Source: Mycoplasma suis str. Illinois (GTDB lineage Bacteria; Bacillota_I; Bacilli_A; Mycoplasmatales; Mycoplasmoidaceae). Taken from it: a stretch of 64,000 nt of DNA. The stretch spans positions 1-64,000 of the forward strand of contig NC_015155.1 in assembly GCF_000179035.2 (NCBI RefSeq). The letters are read 5' to 3'. Position 1 is the first letter of the stretch, and every line of letters begins with the position of its first letter. The notes under the pieces are model-generated. The model searched no databases, was not told where the DNA came from, and saw only the letters and a program-made list of their open reading frames with translations. Positions 9,738 to 19,862 of the stretch are shown here, in pieces. The translations under genes were made by a program, and so were the position numbers.

Positions 9738-11033
9738 ATGGCAATTAGTCTAAATTTTCAATTTATTTCAACAGTAACACTAGATGAAATAAAAAAGAAG
9801 TATTCTCATAGATTAGTAGAAATCTATGAGAAATTGCAATCAAGAACTGCTGAGGGAATTGAAATGACTAATTGAATGCCATGAATATTTGAAGATCATT
9901 CAAATATTCTTTCTCAAATGAGAAAGATTAGAAATGAATGAATTGGTCAATTAGTTGATACTGTAGTAATAATAGGAACTGGAGGTTCCTATTTAGGTTC
10001 TAAAGCTTGTTTAGATTTTGTTCTCCCTAAATTCGAAGATCAAAATCTAGAAATAATATTCCTACCTTATTTTGCAGATAGATATGTTTCTTCTGTTCTC
10101 GAATATCTAAAGAACAAGAAATTTGCAATAGTAGTTATTTCTAAGTCTGGAAGCACTCTTGAGAGTGCTGTTTCATTCAGACTTTTGAGAGAACTACTAT
10201 TCGAACAAGAAAAAGAAAATCATTCAAAATATATTGTTTCAGTAACAGGTAATTCAGGAACTCTATATGAACTATCTAAAAAACATGGATATCAAATTTT
10301 TGAGATAGATCCCGGAATTGGTGGCAGATACTCTACTCTAACTCCAGTAGGATTAGTTCCTGCAATTTTGAGTGGTATTTCAGGAGATGAACTCCTAAAA
10401 GGAGCTAGAGATTGCTATAAAGAGTGTTATCATATGGATTTCTCTTCTAACTTGGCCTTTCAATATGCAGCTTTTAGAAATTTCTTTGCAGAAGAAAGAG
10501 GACTTTCTTCTGAATGTTTAATTTCTTATGAACCCCAATTAAATGGAGTTCTCCACAAGATTAAGCAATTATTTGCTGAATCTGAGGGAAAAAATGATAA
10601 AGGATTAATGCCAGTGATATTAGATTTCACTCCTGACCTACACTCTGTAGGTCAATTACTTCAAGAAGGTAAAACTACTTTTTTTGAAACAGTTTTCTGA
10701 GTTAGAGATCAAGAAAGAGTTTTCCTTCAAGATAGTGTCTTCGGAAATGAAGACAAGTTAGATTGACTAAAAAATGTTAGTTTATTAGAGATGAATCATT
10801 CAGCTCTAGTTGGAACAGCTAGAGCTCACGGAGAATTAAAGAAGATTGATACATTAGTATTCAATCTTCAAGATTGATCAGCTTATACATTCGGATATCT
10901 TTACTTCTTCCTTTGCCTAAGTGCAATGTTCTCAGCTTATCTATTTGGTCAAAATCCTTTTGATCAACCAGGAGTTGAAGCTTATAAAAAGAGAATGATC
11001 TCTCTATTAAAGAGAGAGACCTTAACTAAGTAG
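9738..11033 (+). CDS. pgi: Glucose-6-phosphate isomerase
   Basis: Interconverts glucose-6-P and fructose-6-P in glycolysis. The 431-aa ORF starts at ATG 9738 and reads through TGA codons. Motifs in order: [29 protein letters not shown] (PGI signature 1 region), [38 protein letters not shown] and [19 protein letters not shown] (signature 2 region). Length and order fit bacterial PGI. Its TAG stop also bounds the open frame of the next gene, cls. Confidence 0.95.
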
Positions 11034-11045
11034 TATCATAACAAC

Positions 11046-12635
11046 ATTAGAAAAGCTGAAACCTATAAGTCTCTACAGACATTTAGACGAATTGGTCTAT
11101 CTTCTTCGTTTGTCTTCTTTGTCCTTTTAGTAGTTAGTTTCCCCTTTTGGGGAACTAACTACGTAGGAGTAAGTCTATTTACTGCTTCTTTTGCCGGTAA
11201 TTATTTACTCACTATCTATACAATCCTGAGGATGTATAGTAACTTCGGTAAAAGTAATTTACTTTTAAATTTCTATTTCATTTCTTTTATATTGCTTCCA
11301 TTTATTTTTCCATTCCTTTACTTCTTAATGTGAATGGACAAATTAAGTGATGAAGCAATAAAAAAATTTAAAGAAAAAATAAAAGTATTTCAAGACTTCG
11401 AGAAGAAGACTTTGTCTCCTTCTATATATACAACACTAGCTCCTTATAATTCTGATGACTTAGATAAAGTCATCAGATACAACTATGTCTCTTATCAGAG
11501 ACCTTTAAGTAAAAATAACTCTATTAAGTTTGTTGTAAAGCCAAAAGATCATATAACTTGTATTATCAACTTAATAAAGAGAGCTAAAAAATTTATACAC
11601 ATAGAATACTATGTGTTTTCTGAAGGTTATGTCTTTAACTATATAGTTCAATTACTCTCTAAGAAAGTTCAAGAAGGAGTAGAAGTTAAGTTAATTGTTG
11701 ATGGTTGAGGTAACTATAAAAAAATATCTAAGAGAACTTCTGAGAGATTAAAGAGTTTAGGGATTCAATACAGAGTATTTAATCCCCTATTTAAGAAAAG
11801 TAAAGAATTGTGATGAAATTTCAGAAATCACAATAAGTTACTTATTGTTGACAATGAATTTGCTTTATTCGGTAGTTGCAATATTTCTGATGAGTATTTC
11901 AATATAACTGATAAATTTTTCCCAACTACCGAATTATCAATTGTTTTGGAAGGTGAAATAGTAAATTCACTTAATTTATTATTTGCCTTCCACTGAAGCA
12001 TAATTAAGGTAGAAAAGAAGAAAGAATTTGACATGCTTCTTTCTACAAGCCATTTCTTCCCGCAAGCTGGAAGAAAATGCGGAAATATAGCTCTTCAATT
12101 AATTAATTCTTCTCCTTTCTCTCTAAATCAACCTATTAAGACTAACTTACTTCAATTGATTTTTTCTGCAAAAAAATCAATTAAGATATCTACTCCCTAT
12201 TTCTATCCTCCACAAGATATAGTTAATGCTCTTAGAATCGCTGATCAATTGGGAGTTCGAATTCAAATAATTCTGCCTAAAGAGGCAGACTTAAATGACA
12301 GAATTCTAAGAGTACATAGAGAAATACTCTCTAGTTTCTATTCAGAAACTATAGAGATTTATGAATATTTCGGATTTAATCATGAAAAATTCACAATAAT
12401 CGATGAAGAAACTGTTTATTTTGGGACCTATAACTGGGATTATAGGTCCTTTTACTGGAACTTTGAAAGTGCCCTTATTATCAAGAATAAGGAAGCTGGA
12501 CTAACAGTAAATAAATTATTTGAAGAAAGTAAAGCTAAAAGTCACAGAATGAAAGACTTTGAACTAGTAAATACTAGAAGAATATTCCCCAATATATTTA
12601 TTGGGGTAGCAAGATGATGTCAAGCTATGTCTTAA
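11046..12635 (+). CDS. cls: Cardiolipin synthase (phospholipase D family), apparent ATT start
   Basis: Joins phosphatidylglycerol units into cardiolipin at the membrane. Two hydrophobic helices lie near the N-terminus (SSSFVFFVLLVVSFPFW and FISFILLPFIFPFLYF). Two phospholipase D motifs follow: HNKLLIVD with FGSCN, and HEKFTIID with FGTYNWD, each with the His-x-Lys-x4-Asp set. TGA Trp codons are frequent. The frame opens after the pgi TAG at 11031. The only start-like codon before the first membrane helix is ATT at 11046; the first ATG is at 11232 and would delete one helix. Start codon uncertain, product secure. Confidence 0.88.
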
Positions 12636-12661
12636 ATTTTTAATAATTTAAATTACATTTA

Positions 12662-13660
12662 ATGGGTAACTCTAATAGTCTTTATTTTTCAATAAACCTT
12701 GATGAGTCTTTAAAAAAGACTCTTGAAGAAAAATATAAGTTCAATTTTTCTGAACTAAGACTATTTTCATTCCCCGATGGGGAATACTTCTCTAAACCTA
12801 CAGTATCTGTTAGGGGAAAGAAGGTATTTATATTTCACAGTCTTTCTTCACCTGTAAATGACAACATTATGAAATTACTTATTACTGTGGACGCTTGTAA
12901 GCGTTCTTCAGCAAAAGAAATAACTTTATTAGTTAACTATTTATCTTATGCTAGACAAGATAGAAAAACTGAAGAAAGATCAGCAATCACTTCTAAATTA
13001 ATTGCAGATTTAATTAGCAATTCTGGTGCTACCAGAATTGTTACTTTAGATCTACATACAGATCAAATAGAGGGATTTTTCAGTATCCCAATAGATCATC
13101 TTTATACTACCCCTCTATTTGCTGAATACATAATAAGTCAATATAGAGAAACTATTAAAGATTTTGTAATAGTTTCTCCAGACTTTGGAGCTACAAAGAA
13201 AGCTAGAATGCTTTCTAACTTACTTTCTATTCCAATAGTTATTATGGAAAAACTAAGAGGAAAAGAAGGTTCTATAGAAGAACATAATGTTTATGGAGAA
13301 GTTAATTTCAAAAAATGTTTAATTCTTGATGACATTATTGGGACAGGTGGAACTGTTTTAAAAGCTTCAAGAGTACTTAAAAAAATGGGAGCAGAAACAG
13401 TTATTGTTTGTGCTACCCATGCACTCTTTAACGGAAATGCCTGATCACAATTTGAACAAGCATTTAAAGAAGGAGTTATAGAAAAAGTTATAGTTTCTGA
13501 TAGTGTTCCGGTACCTAGAAATTATGAATTTATAAGTGTAGTTAGTGTAGCTAGACTTCTGTCTAGCGTTATCAAAATATATGAAGAAGGTAGTGGATCA
13601 GTCTCCAAAATATATGAAGACTGATCCAAAAAAATAGTTTCAGAAAGACTAGCAAAATAA
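12662..13660 (+). CDS. prs: Ribose-phosphate pyrophosphokinase
   Basis: Makes PRPP from ribose-5-P and ATP for nucleotide salvage. The 332-aa sequence shows FSFPDGEYF, SYARQDRKTEERSAIT (ATP-binding flexible-loop region), TLDLHTDQIEGFF, VIVSPDFGATKKARML and the PRPP-binding loop CLILDDIIGTGGTV. All are the usual landmarks in the usual order. TGA Trp codons occur at 13442 and 13622. Its TAA stop overlaps the probable ATA start of tyrS. Confidence 0.95.
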
Positions 13661-14892
13661 AGAAGTCAGACTTCATAAACCTTCTCTCCGAGAAGGGAAT
13701 AATATACAACTCTACTCCTTTAGATAATCTAAAAACTTTATTAGATTCCGGTCACGGAATCTATTTAGGTTTTGATTTAACAGCTAGTTCCCTCCATTGA
13801 GGGCACTATCTGCTAATGCTAGTACTTAATAAAGCTTCAGATTATGGAATTAAAACAGTTATTATTTTGGGAGATTTCACTACCAAAATAGGAGATGCTT
13901 CTTGAAGAACAGAAGATAGAAAAATACTAGAATCTTCTGTTATTCAATCTAATTTAGAGCAAATAAGAGAGCAATTTAAAGTTCTTTGTCCTAAATCAGA
14001 AATTGTTTTGAATTCCACATTCTATAGAAATTTTTCTATAGAAATGATGTCAGATCTTATGAAGAACTTTAAATTGTCTACTTTATTGTCTAAAGATTTT
14101 TTAAGTGTTAGATTATCTCAAGATAGTCTAACACTTAGAGATGCTTTTTATCCAGTACTTCAATCTTTTGATTTTTACAACTTAGCAGTTGATAAAAATG
14201 TAACTATTCAAATGGGAGGTCAAGACCAGTGGGGAAATATAACCACTGGTATTGAATTCATTAAGAAAAAGGATAATAGTATTCCTACAGGGGGATTTAC
14301 TATCCCCCTATTAACTGACTCTAATGGGGTTAAATTCGGAAAGAGTGGTAAAAATACACTCTTTCTGAATAGTAAATTAACTTCTCCTTATAAGGTATAT
14401 CAATACTTCTGAAATCTTTCAGATGAGAAGTTAAAAGAACTATCTATCTTTCTATTTGATAGCGAGATAGATAGTTATGAAAGTATGACTCCAGAATGTA
14501 AATCGAAAATAATTGAAAAATTATTTTCTGGAGTTTACAGAGATAATAGCTTCAGAGCTATTAAAAAAGCTTCAGAATTATTGTTCCAAAAAAATTCAGA
14601 TATAAGAGAAAAAGTATTTACTGAAGAAGATCTAAAGGATCTTTCTTCAGTATTGCCCTTTTATGAAACTAGTGGACCAACTAATATATCCACTATATTA
14701 GTTAATTTAGGATTCTCTTCTTCACATAGTGAATCTAAAAGACTAGTAGAACTAGAAAAATGTGTTTCTTGTTTCTCCTATGTGTTTAAAAATCACAAGG
14801 AGATACTAGATACAAAATTATCTAGTTCTTCATATTTTTTAATTAAGAAAGGAGAAAAAGAATATGGTATTTTTCACTATTCAGGAGAATAG
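13657..14892 (+). CDS. tyrS: Tyrosyl-tRNA synthetase, apparent ATA start
   Basis: Charges tRNA-Tyr. The class I motifs are LHWGHYL (HIGH; W = TGA) and KFGKSGKN (KMSKS). Between them are IYLGFDLTASS and IQMGGQDQWGNITTGIEF, the diagnostic tyrosine-binding region. A C-terminal S4-like domain (NISTILVNLGFSSSHSESKR) ends the roughly 411-aa protein. The expected N-terminus aligns at ATA 13657 (ATA AAG AAG TCA GAC), overlapping the prs stop. No ATG, GTG or TTG lies nearby in frame. The product is secure, the start codon inferred. Confidence 0.92.
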
Positions 14893-14909
14893 TTAAAAAT
14901 AGTTAGATA

Positions 14910-16283
14910 ATGCTTCTTTCAGGAATAATTCAAAAAGCATTAACTAGAAAGATAAAGCATAACTTTCTCGCTAAGATGATTAGCGAGAAAGATTTAGACC
15001 TCATTTTTGAGGACTTAAAAGAAGAATTTGTTAAGTCTGACGTTAATTTAGATGTAGCTACTCAGTTCTTTAATGAACTAAAAGTAGTCATTAAAGAAGA
15101 AAAGAAAATTTTTCTTGGTAAAGAAGAAGTTCAGAAAGAGCTTTACCAAAGAATAAAAGAAAAATTAATTGAATCGTTGGGACAAAAGTCCCAACCACTA
15201 AAGCTTAGAAGAAAAGGAGTTAATAAATATTTATTAGTTGGGGTAAATGGAGTAGGTAAAACTACTACAGCAGCTAAATTGTCTTATTATCTTCAAAAAA
15301 AGGAAGATATTAAGACAATAGAGACTGTTAGCTTAGACTACAACAGAGCTGCTGCATTTACCCAACTACATCAATTAGTAACTCCTCTAGGAATTAATTC
15401 TTCATTTGTTGATGAATTAACAAATGAAGAACAAACAAATAAATTTAGGGAATTCCTTAGTGGGCTTAAATCTGAGGTAGTTATTTTTGATAGTGGAGGT
15501 ATTCTTCCTAATTCTCCAGATAGTTTAGTCTATCTGAAGAAATTAGCTGAATTAATAAATCCAACTGAAACAATTATTGTTGTAGATGCTCTTTCGGGAC
15601 AAGAGTCCCTAGAAATAGTAAAGACTTTCTACAACAATATACATATAGACAGTATTATTGTTACTAAGTCAGACTCCCTATCTCCGTTGGGAGCTGCTTT
15701 ATCTTCTCACTACTTCCTAAAACTTCCTATTAAGTTTTTGGGTGAAGGAGAACATATTCAGGATTTAATCCCCTTTTATCCTGACAGAATAGTGTCAAGA
15801 ATAATAGGGGAAGGGGATTTTGCCAGCTTAGCTGACAAAATCAAAGATCAGAAAGAAAATACAGCTGGAGCTGAACAAGTATTTCTTAAATTTCTTCAAG
15901 GTAAATTTGACCTTGAAGATTTAATTAAGCAATTTAAGGAAATAAAGAAGTTGGGATCTTTAAGTAGCATACTGAAGCTATTCCCTAAATTAGGGAAATT
16001 TGCTTCAGTAACTTCTTCTAATTTAGATGGACTAGAAAATGAATTCACTGCGTGAGAATATCTAGTCCAATCTATGACTCCATATGAAAAGAAAAATCCT
16101 AAAGTATTTAAAACAGAAAGCAGTAGAAGAGCTAGAGTTATAAAGGGTTCAGGGAGAAAGCCTGAAGAGCTAAACCAGCTAATTAATAAGTGAATGTTAA
16201 GTAAGGAAAAATCAGAGGAATTGAGTAAGAAATTAGCTGGTAATCAAATGGATTGAAATCAATTATTCTCTTTTATGAAATAA
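14910..16283 (+). CDS. ffh: Signal recognition particle protein Ffh
   Basis: GTPase that binds SRP RNA and signal sequences and delivers ribosomes to FtsY. An N-terminal helical bundle is followed by the G domain with GVNGVGKTTTAAKL (G1), VIFDSGGILP (G3 region, DTAGR-like but changed) and TKSDSLSPLG (G4), then GEGEHIQDL. The M domain starts near FLQGKFDLEDLIKQF, and the RNA-binding helix reads KGSGRKPEELNQL. Length (457 aa) is normal. The ORF passes TGA codons from 16053 to its TAA at 16281. The G3 replacement (SGGIL for TAGR) is unusual. Confidence 0.92.
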
Positions 16284-16313
16284 AAAATATAATAAACTGA
16301 GAAATAGAGAAGT

Positions 16314-16391
16314 GTAGCAATAGCTCAATCTGGATAGAGCACAAACCTTCTAAGTTTGCGGTTGTAGGTTCGAGTCCTTCTTGCTACGCCA
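16314..16391 (+). tRNA. tRNA-Arg(TCT)
   Basis: Cloverleaf with acceptor GTAGCAA/TTGCTAC and the anticodon loop CTTCTAA between CAAAC and GTTTG, giving anticodon TCT. The T arm has GGTTCGAGTCC and the 3' CCA is encoded. It sits between ffh and rpsF. Confidence 0.93.
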
Positions 16392-16404
16392 TTTTTAATT
16401 AACC

Positions 16405-16830
16405 ATGTCTAAGTACGAAATAATGTTTTTATTAGATGCTGACTGCAGTCAGCAAGATGCTGTCAAGGAGGTTGAACCTCTACTTAATCTATTTAAGGAA
16501 GAAAAAGATTATGAAATGACTGTAAGTTGATCTGATCAACTTGCTTATCCAGTACAAAAGAAAACAAGTGCTCACAGATATCTTGTTAACTTCAGTACAG
16601 AAGATATCTCTAAATTAGAAGAATTTAAGAGATTATCTTCTCTAAATAACAAGATATTGAGACACTTGATTATTAATGTAGAGAAAACTTATGGATATAA
16701 AAACAGTATTAATCCAAAGAAGATATTGAAAGCTCAAAAGAGAGCTCAAAAATATGAAGAATTTAGAAGTAGAAGACAAAGTAAAACTAATGAAAGATCT
16801 CCACAAAGACCTTACTCACAAACGATTTAG
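16405..16830 (+). CDS. rpsF: 30S ribosomal protein S6
   Basis: Binds S18 on the small-subunit platform. The 141-aa protein opens MSKYEIMFLLDADCSQQD, matches the S6 fold in the middle (WSDQLAYPVQKKTSAHRYLVNF, with W = TGA) and has ILRHLIINVEKTYGYK near the end of the domain, followed by a basic tail. It is first in an rpsF-ssb-rpsR-dnaB cluster and starts with ATG 13 bases after tRNA-Arg. Confidence 0.93.
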
Positions 16831-16835
16831 CTAAA

Positions 16836-17348
16836 ATGCTGCCAAGGGGTTACTTAATAGGTAACTTCACAGCGGACCCAGTGCCAGGGATGACTAATTC
16901 TTCCCTAGATTACTCTAGATTCTCTATAGCATGCAGTGAAAATTACACTAGAGCTAATCAAAGCGCAAAAACTCATTATTTTCACTGCATAGCTTGAGGT
17001 AAAAGAGCGCAATATATCTCCACTTATTTAAAGAAGGGAGACAGTGTTTTTATAGAATTTACTCTACTCACAAGTAGCTATACAAATATGGAAGGAAGAA
17101 TAATTAGAAAAATAGATTTACAAGTAGAAAAAATAGAAATGCTTTATCAGAGACTTAATAGAAGTCTTGATTCTTCTGGAACTATTTCTTCTGAAAGTAA
17201 TCCAGAAGATAAAGATATTCTGAAAGAACAAGCAGATAGCCTATCTTCTAGTTCTTTGAACAATAGTAGTTCAGAAGAAGATTCTTCTACTGGTCAGTTA
17301 GACTTAGATTTGAGTGAAATTTATAAAGATAACGAAGAAGAAAATTAA
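16836..17348 (+). CDS. ssb: Single-stranded DNA-binding protein
   Basis: Coats single-stranded DNA in replication and repair. The OB fold is visible in MLPRGYLIGNFTADP, then FSIACSENY, HYFHCIAWGKRAQYISTYLK (W = TGA) and KKGDSVFIEFTL. A Ser/Glu-rich linker of about 70 residues leads to an acidic end (DLSEIYKDNEEEN), without the usual DDDIPF tip that recruits partner proteins. The 170-aa gene lies between rpsF and rpsR, its normal place. Confidence 0.92.
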
Positions 17349-17359
17349 TAATTTTTAAA

Positions 17360-17734
17360 GTGAGTAACGTACAAGAAAACAAAGAAAATTTAGTGCAAAA
17401 CACTACTACTCAATCAGTAGAAGAAAATAATTCTTCTACCTCTCAACAACAAGGAGAATCTTTCTCCTCTCCTAGTGAAGGAAGAACAAGAGTAGGAGAT
17501 TCAGGTCAACGAACTAGAAGAAATAAGAAATTTAAGAAAGTTTGCTGACTTTGCAGAAGAGGAATTTTAACAATAGATTACAAGGATACAGAATTTTTAA
17601 AAAATTATCTAAAGAGATATAACAAAGTTTTGATTCACAAGATTTCTGGTAATTGCCTAAAACATCAACATCAATTGTCTCAGGCAATTAAAAGAGCTAG
17701 ATATATAGCTTTGCTGCCTTTCGTCCCTGAATAG
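17360..17734 (+). CDS. rpsR: 30S ribosomal protein S18 with N-terminal extension
   Basis: Small-subunit platform protein, partner of S6. The C-terminal 70 residues carry the S18 core: RRNKKFKKVCWLCRRGI (W = TGA), IDYKDTEFLKNYL, KISGNCLKHQHQLSQAIKRARYIALLPF. The first 50 residues are a Gln/Ser/Asn-rich low-complexity extension that normal S18 lacks. It starts with GTG, 11 bases after ssb. In many bacteria rplI (L9) follows; here only a hairpin separates it from dnaB. Confidence 0.92.
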
Positions 17735-17770
17735 GGATAAACAAATAATTAACAGTTTCATTTAATTAGT

Positions 17771-17804
17771 TTTTCCCTCCCCTCAGGGTAGGAGGGAGAA
17801 AAAA
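17771..17804 (+). terminator. Hairpin between rpsR and dnaB
   Basis: The arms TTTTCCCTCC (17771-17780) and GGAGGGAGAA (17791-17800) pair around a 10-base loop and are followed by an A-rich stretch, then TATTTTCTTCTTTT. It is a likely attenuator or terminator after rpsR. Confidence 0.6.
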
Positions 17805-17821
17805 TATTTTCTTCTTTTACT

Positions 17822-19258
17822 GTGAGCTTTGAGGTAGAGAAAGCTGAAAAAGCTGTTCTCTCCTCATACATTTATCATTACCTAGAAATTATTAATTTTG
17901 CAGAACTAGAGAGTGTTCCTCTCGAGTTCTTTGTTAGAGAAGAAGCTAGAGCTATTTTTAAAGTTCTTCTAGAAATGGAAGTCCAAAGTAAGGGATATGA
18001 TCCCATACTCATTTATGAAACATTAAAAAGACAAAACAATATTGACTTTTTAAATAGATGTTCTAGATATCTAGAAGAGCTACCTAGAGAATCACAATAC
18101 ATTAATTTCAAAAAGTATCTTTCGATACTTCAAACAAATTGAATAAAAAAACAATTAAGTGGTTTAACAATAGAAATTCAAAATACATCATTAAGCCACA
18201 ATAATATCGATGAATTTCTTCAAAAATGACATGAGTCATTCATCGATATTACGACTAAAAACAGTAAGTTAAATTACTTAATTTCTTCAGAAGTAATTAA
18301 GTGTTATGAAGAATTAGTAAGAAGAAATCAAAATAACAAAAATATAACTTTTTTAAGAACAGGATTTCCTGTTCTTGATGCCAAAATAAGAGGACTTAAG
18401 CCTGGTCAATTTATAGTAATAGCTTCAAGACCGGGTGTAGGTAAAACTACATTTGCTCTCAATTTAATTGAGAACAATTTATCTAGAGTTCTAATTGACA
18501 AAGAACAAAAATTGAATCCTGCAATAGGAGTTTTTTCACTAGAAATGACTAATGAATCTATTATGGAAAAACTAATAGCTTTGAGATCCAAAATGGAGCT
18601 CTTTAAGCTCCACAGAATAATGGAAGATAAATCTATTCATAATGAAGATTGAGCTACTTATACAGCTGCTAAGGAAGATATAGGTAAAACTAATCTTCTT
18701 TTTTGTGATGATACAAACATCACAATAAATAAGATAATTTCAACTATTAAATTTTGGAATCGTAAATATGATTTGAAAGTAGTTATTATTGACTACCTTC
18801 AATTAATTAATCTTCCGCTAGAAAAAGAATTAAATAGCAATATTACTACTCATCAAAAGATTAGCTTGATCTCTAGACAATTAAAAATATTGTCGATAGA
18901 ACTAGATGTATGTATTCTTTCCCTTTCTCAGTTAAATAGAAAACTAGAAGAGAGAAAAGGAATGGAAAGAGTCCCTGTTCTTTCTGACCTAAGGGACTCT
19001 GGATCTATCGAACAAGACGCTGATATAGTTATGTTTCTTTATCCCTTTATTCAAAGGGAAGAGAAATTTAATAGAAGAGATGATGATGAAGATGATGAAT
19101 TTGGTTTCGGAGAAATAGAAGAATATTCAGCTCCAGAAATTAGAAGTAGATCGGAACAAACTGTTGTTCTGAAAATAGGTAAGAATAGACATGGACCTAT
19201 AGGATCTATAAATTTCAAATTTGAGAAAGAATTTGGAAAATTTTCTATCTCTCGATAG
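17822..19258 (+). CDS. dnaB: Replicative DNA helicase DnaB
   Basis: Unwinds DNA ahead of the replisome. The 478-aa sequence has an N-terminal helical domain, a linker, and a RecA-like domain with IASRPGVGKTTFALNL (Walker A), GVFSLEMTNESIMEKL, VVIIDYLQLIN (Walker B) and the C-terminal hallmarks LSLSQLNRKLE and LSDLRDSGSIEQDADIVMFL. An Asp/Glu-rich insert (RRDDDEDDEFGFGE) precedes the last strand. The start is GTG at 17822. The end is embraced by a hairpin that starts inside the stop region. Confidence 0.94.
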
Positions 19259-19270
19259 AAAAGTTATTTT
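19241..19270 (+). terminator. Terminator spanning the dnaB stop
   Basis: TTTTCTATC (19241-19249) and GATAGAAAA (19254-19262) form a perfect 9-bp stem with a TCTC loop, followed by GTTATTTTT. It lies between the converging dnaB and tRNA transcripts. Confidence 0.65.
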
Positions 19271-19288
19271 TAGTTATGTTGGGTAATA

Positions 19289-19376
19289 TGGTGCGTTTAG
19301 AGGGGATCGAACCCACACATCCTTCTAAGATACTAGCTCCTAAGGCTAGCGCGTCTGCCAATTCCGCCATAAACGC
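19289..19376 (-). tRNA. tRNA-Leu(TAG)
   Basis: Class II tRNA with a long variable arm. The acceptor is GCGTTTA/TAAACGC, the D arm has GGCGGAATTGGCAGACGC, and the anticodon loop CTTAGGA gives TAG. The T arm contains GGTTCGATCCC. CCA is encoded. It is last in the minus-strand five-tRNA cluster. Confidence 0.92.
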
Positions 19377-19404
19377 ATTAAACTTTCCTTTTTATCGGAC
19401 AAAT

Positions 19405-19479
19405 TGGTGCCGAATACAGGATTCTAACCCGTCTCACTCGATTACAAGTCGAGCGCTTTTACCACTAAGCTAATCCGGC
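19405..19479 (-). tRNA. tRNA-Thr(TGT)
   Basis: The acceptor GCCGGAT pairs with ATTCGGC, the anticodon loop CTTGTAA lies between TCGA arms and gives TGT, the T arm reads GGGTTAGAATCC, and CCA is encoded. It is fourth in the cluster. Confidence 0.92.
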
Positions 19480-19481
19480 AA

Positions 19482-19557
19482 TGGTGGAATGTAAGGGATT
19501 TGAACCCCTGACCTACTGCTTGTAAGGCAGTTGCTCTCCCGCTGAGCTAACATTCCA
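19482..19557 (-). tRNA. tRNA-Val(TAC)
   Basis: The acceptor TGGAATG pairs with CATTCCA, the anticodon loop CTTACAA gives TAC, the T arm is GGGGTTCAAATCCC, and CCA is encoded. Only two bases separate it from tRNA-Thr. Confidence 0.92.
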
Positions 19558-19560
19558 AAA

Positions 19561-19636
19561 TGGCGATCTGTATGGGATTCAAACCCATGCATGCATGCGT
19601 GAAAGGCATGTGTGTTAATCACTTCACCAACAGACC
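19561..19636 (-). tRNA. tRNA-Glu(TTC)
   Basis: The acceptor GGTCTGT pairs with ACAGATC (one G-T pair), the anticodon loop CTTTCAC gives TTC, the T arm is GGGTTTGAATCCC, and CCA is encoded. Confidence 0.92.
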
Positions 19637-19645
19637 TTTAAAAAA

Positions 19646-19720
19646 TGGCGGCCACAGCAGGGATCGAACCTGCGACCAAACGGTTAACAGCCGTTTGCTC
19701 TACCACTGAGCTATATGGCC
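19646..19720 (-). tRNA. tRNA-Asn(GTT)
   Basis: The acceptor GGCCATA pairs with TGTGGCC, the anticodon loop CTGTTAA gives GTT, the T arm is CAGGTTCGATCCCTG, and CCA is encoded. It is first in the minus-strand cluster, so the cluster promoter should lie in 19721-19862. Confidence 0.93.
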
Positions 19721-19758
19721 AAGGCAAAAATAAGGAAATGAATTCTAGTTTCCCTAGA

Positions 19759-19825
19759 CTACTAAATTTAAACAATTTAGTAGATTAGAGTAAATCTAAA
19801 TCTCTTAAATTTTAGATTTAGATTT
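19759..19825. repeat. Two adjacent perfect hairpins in the divergent tRNA/YitT promoter region
   Basis: CTACTAAATT (19759-19768) pairs with AATTTAGTAG (19774-19783), and AAATCTAAATCT (19792-19803) pairs with AGATTTAGATTT (19814-19825). The second arm is itself a tandem of AGATTT. They fill the gap between the tRNA cluster and the next plus-strand gene. They could be a bidirectional terminator pair or an operator; I cannot tell which. Confidence 0.55.
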
Positions 19826-19862
19826 TTAGTGTTACATATAAGTTTTACTAACACTAACTAAT

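Noticed and set aside
16284-16313. Possible small SRP RNA gene near ffh
   Set aside because: The gap is too short and shows no GGAAG tetraloop hairpin typical of the SRP RNA.
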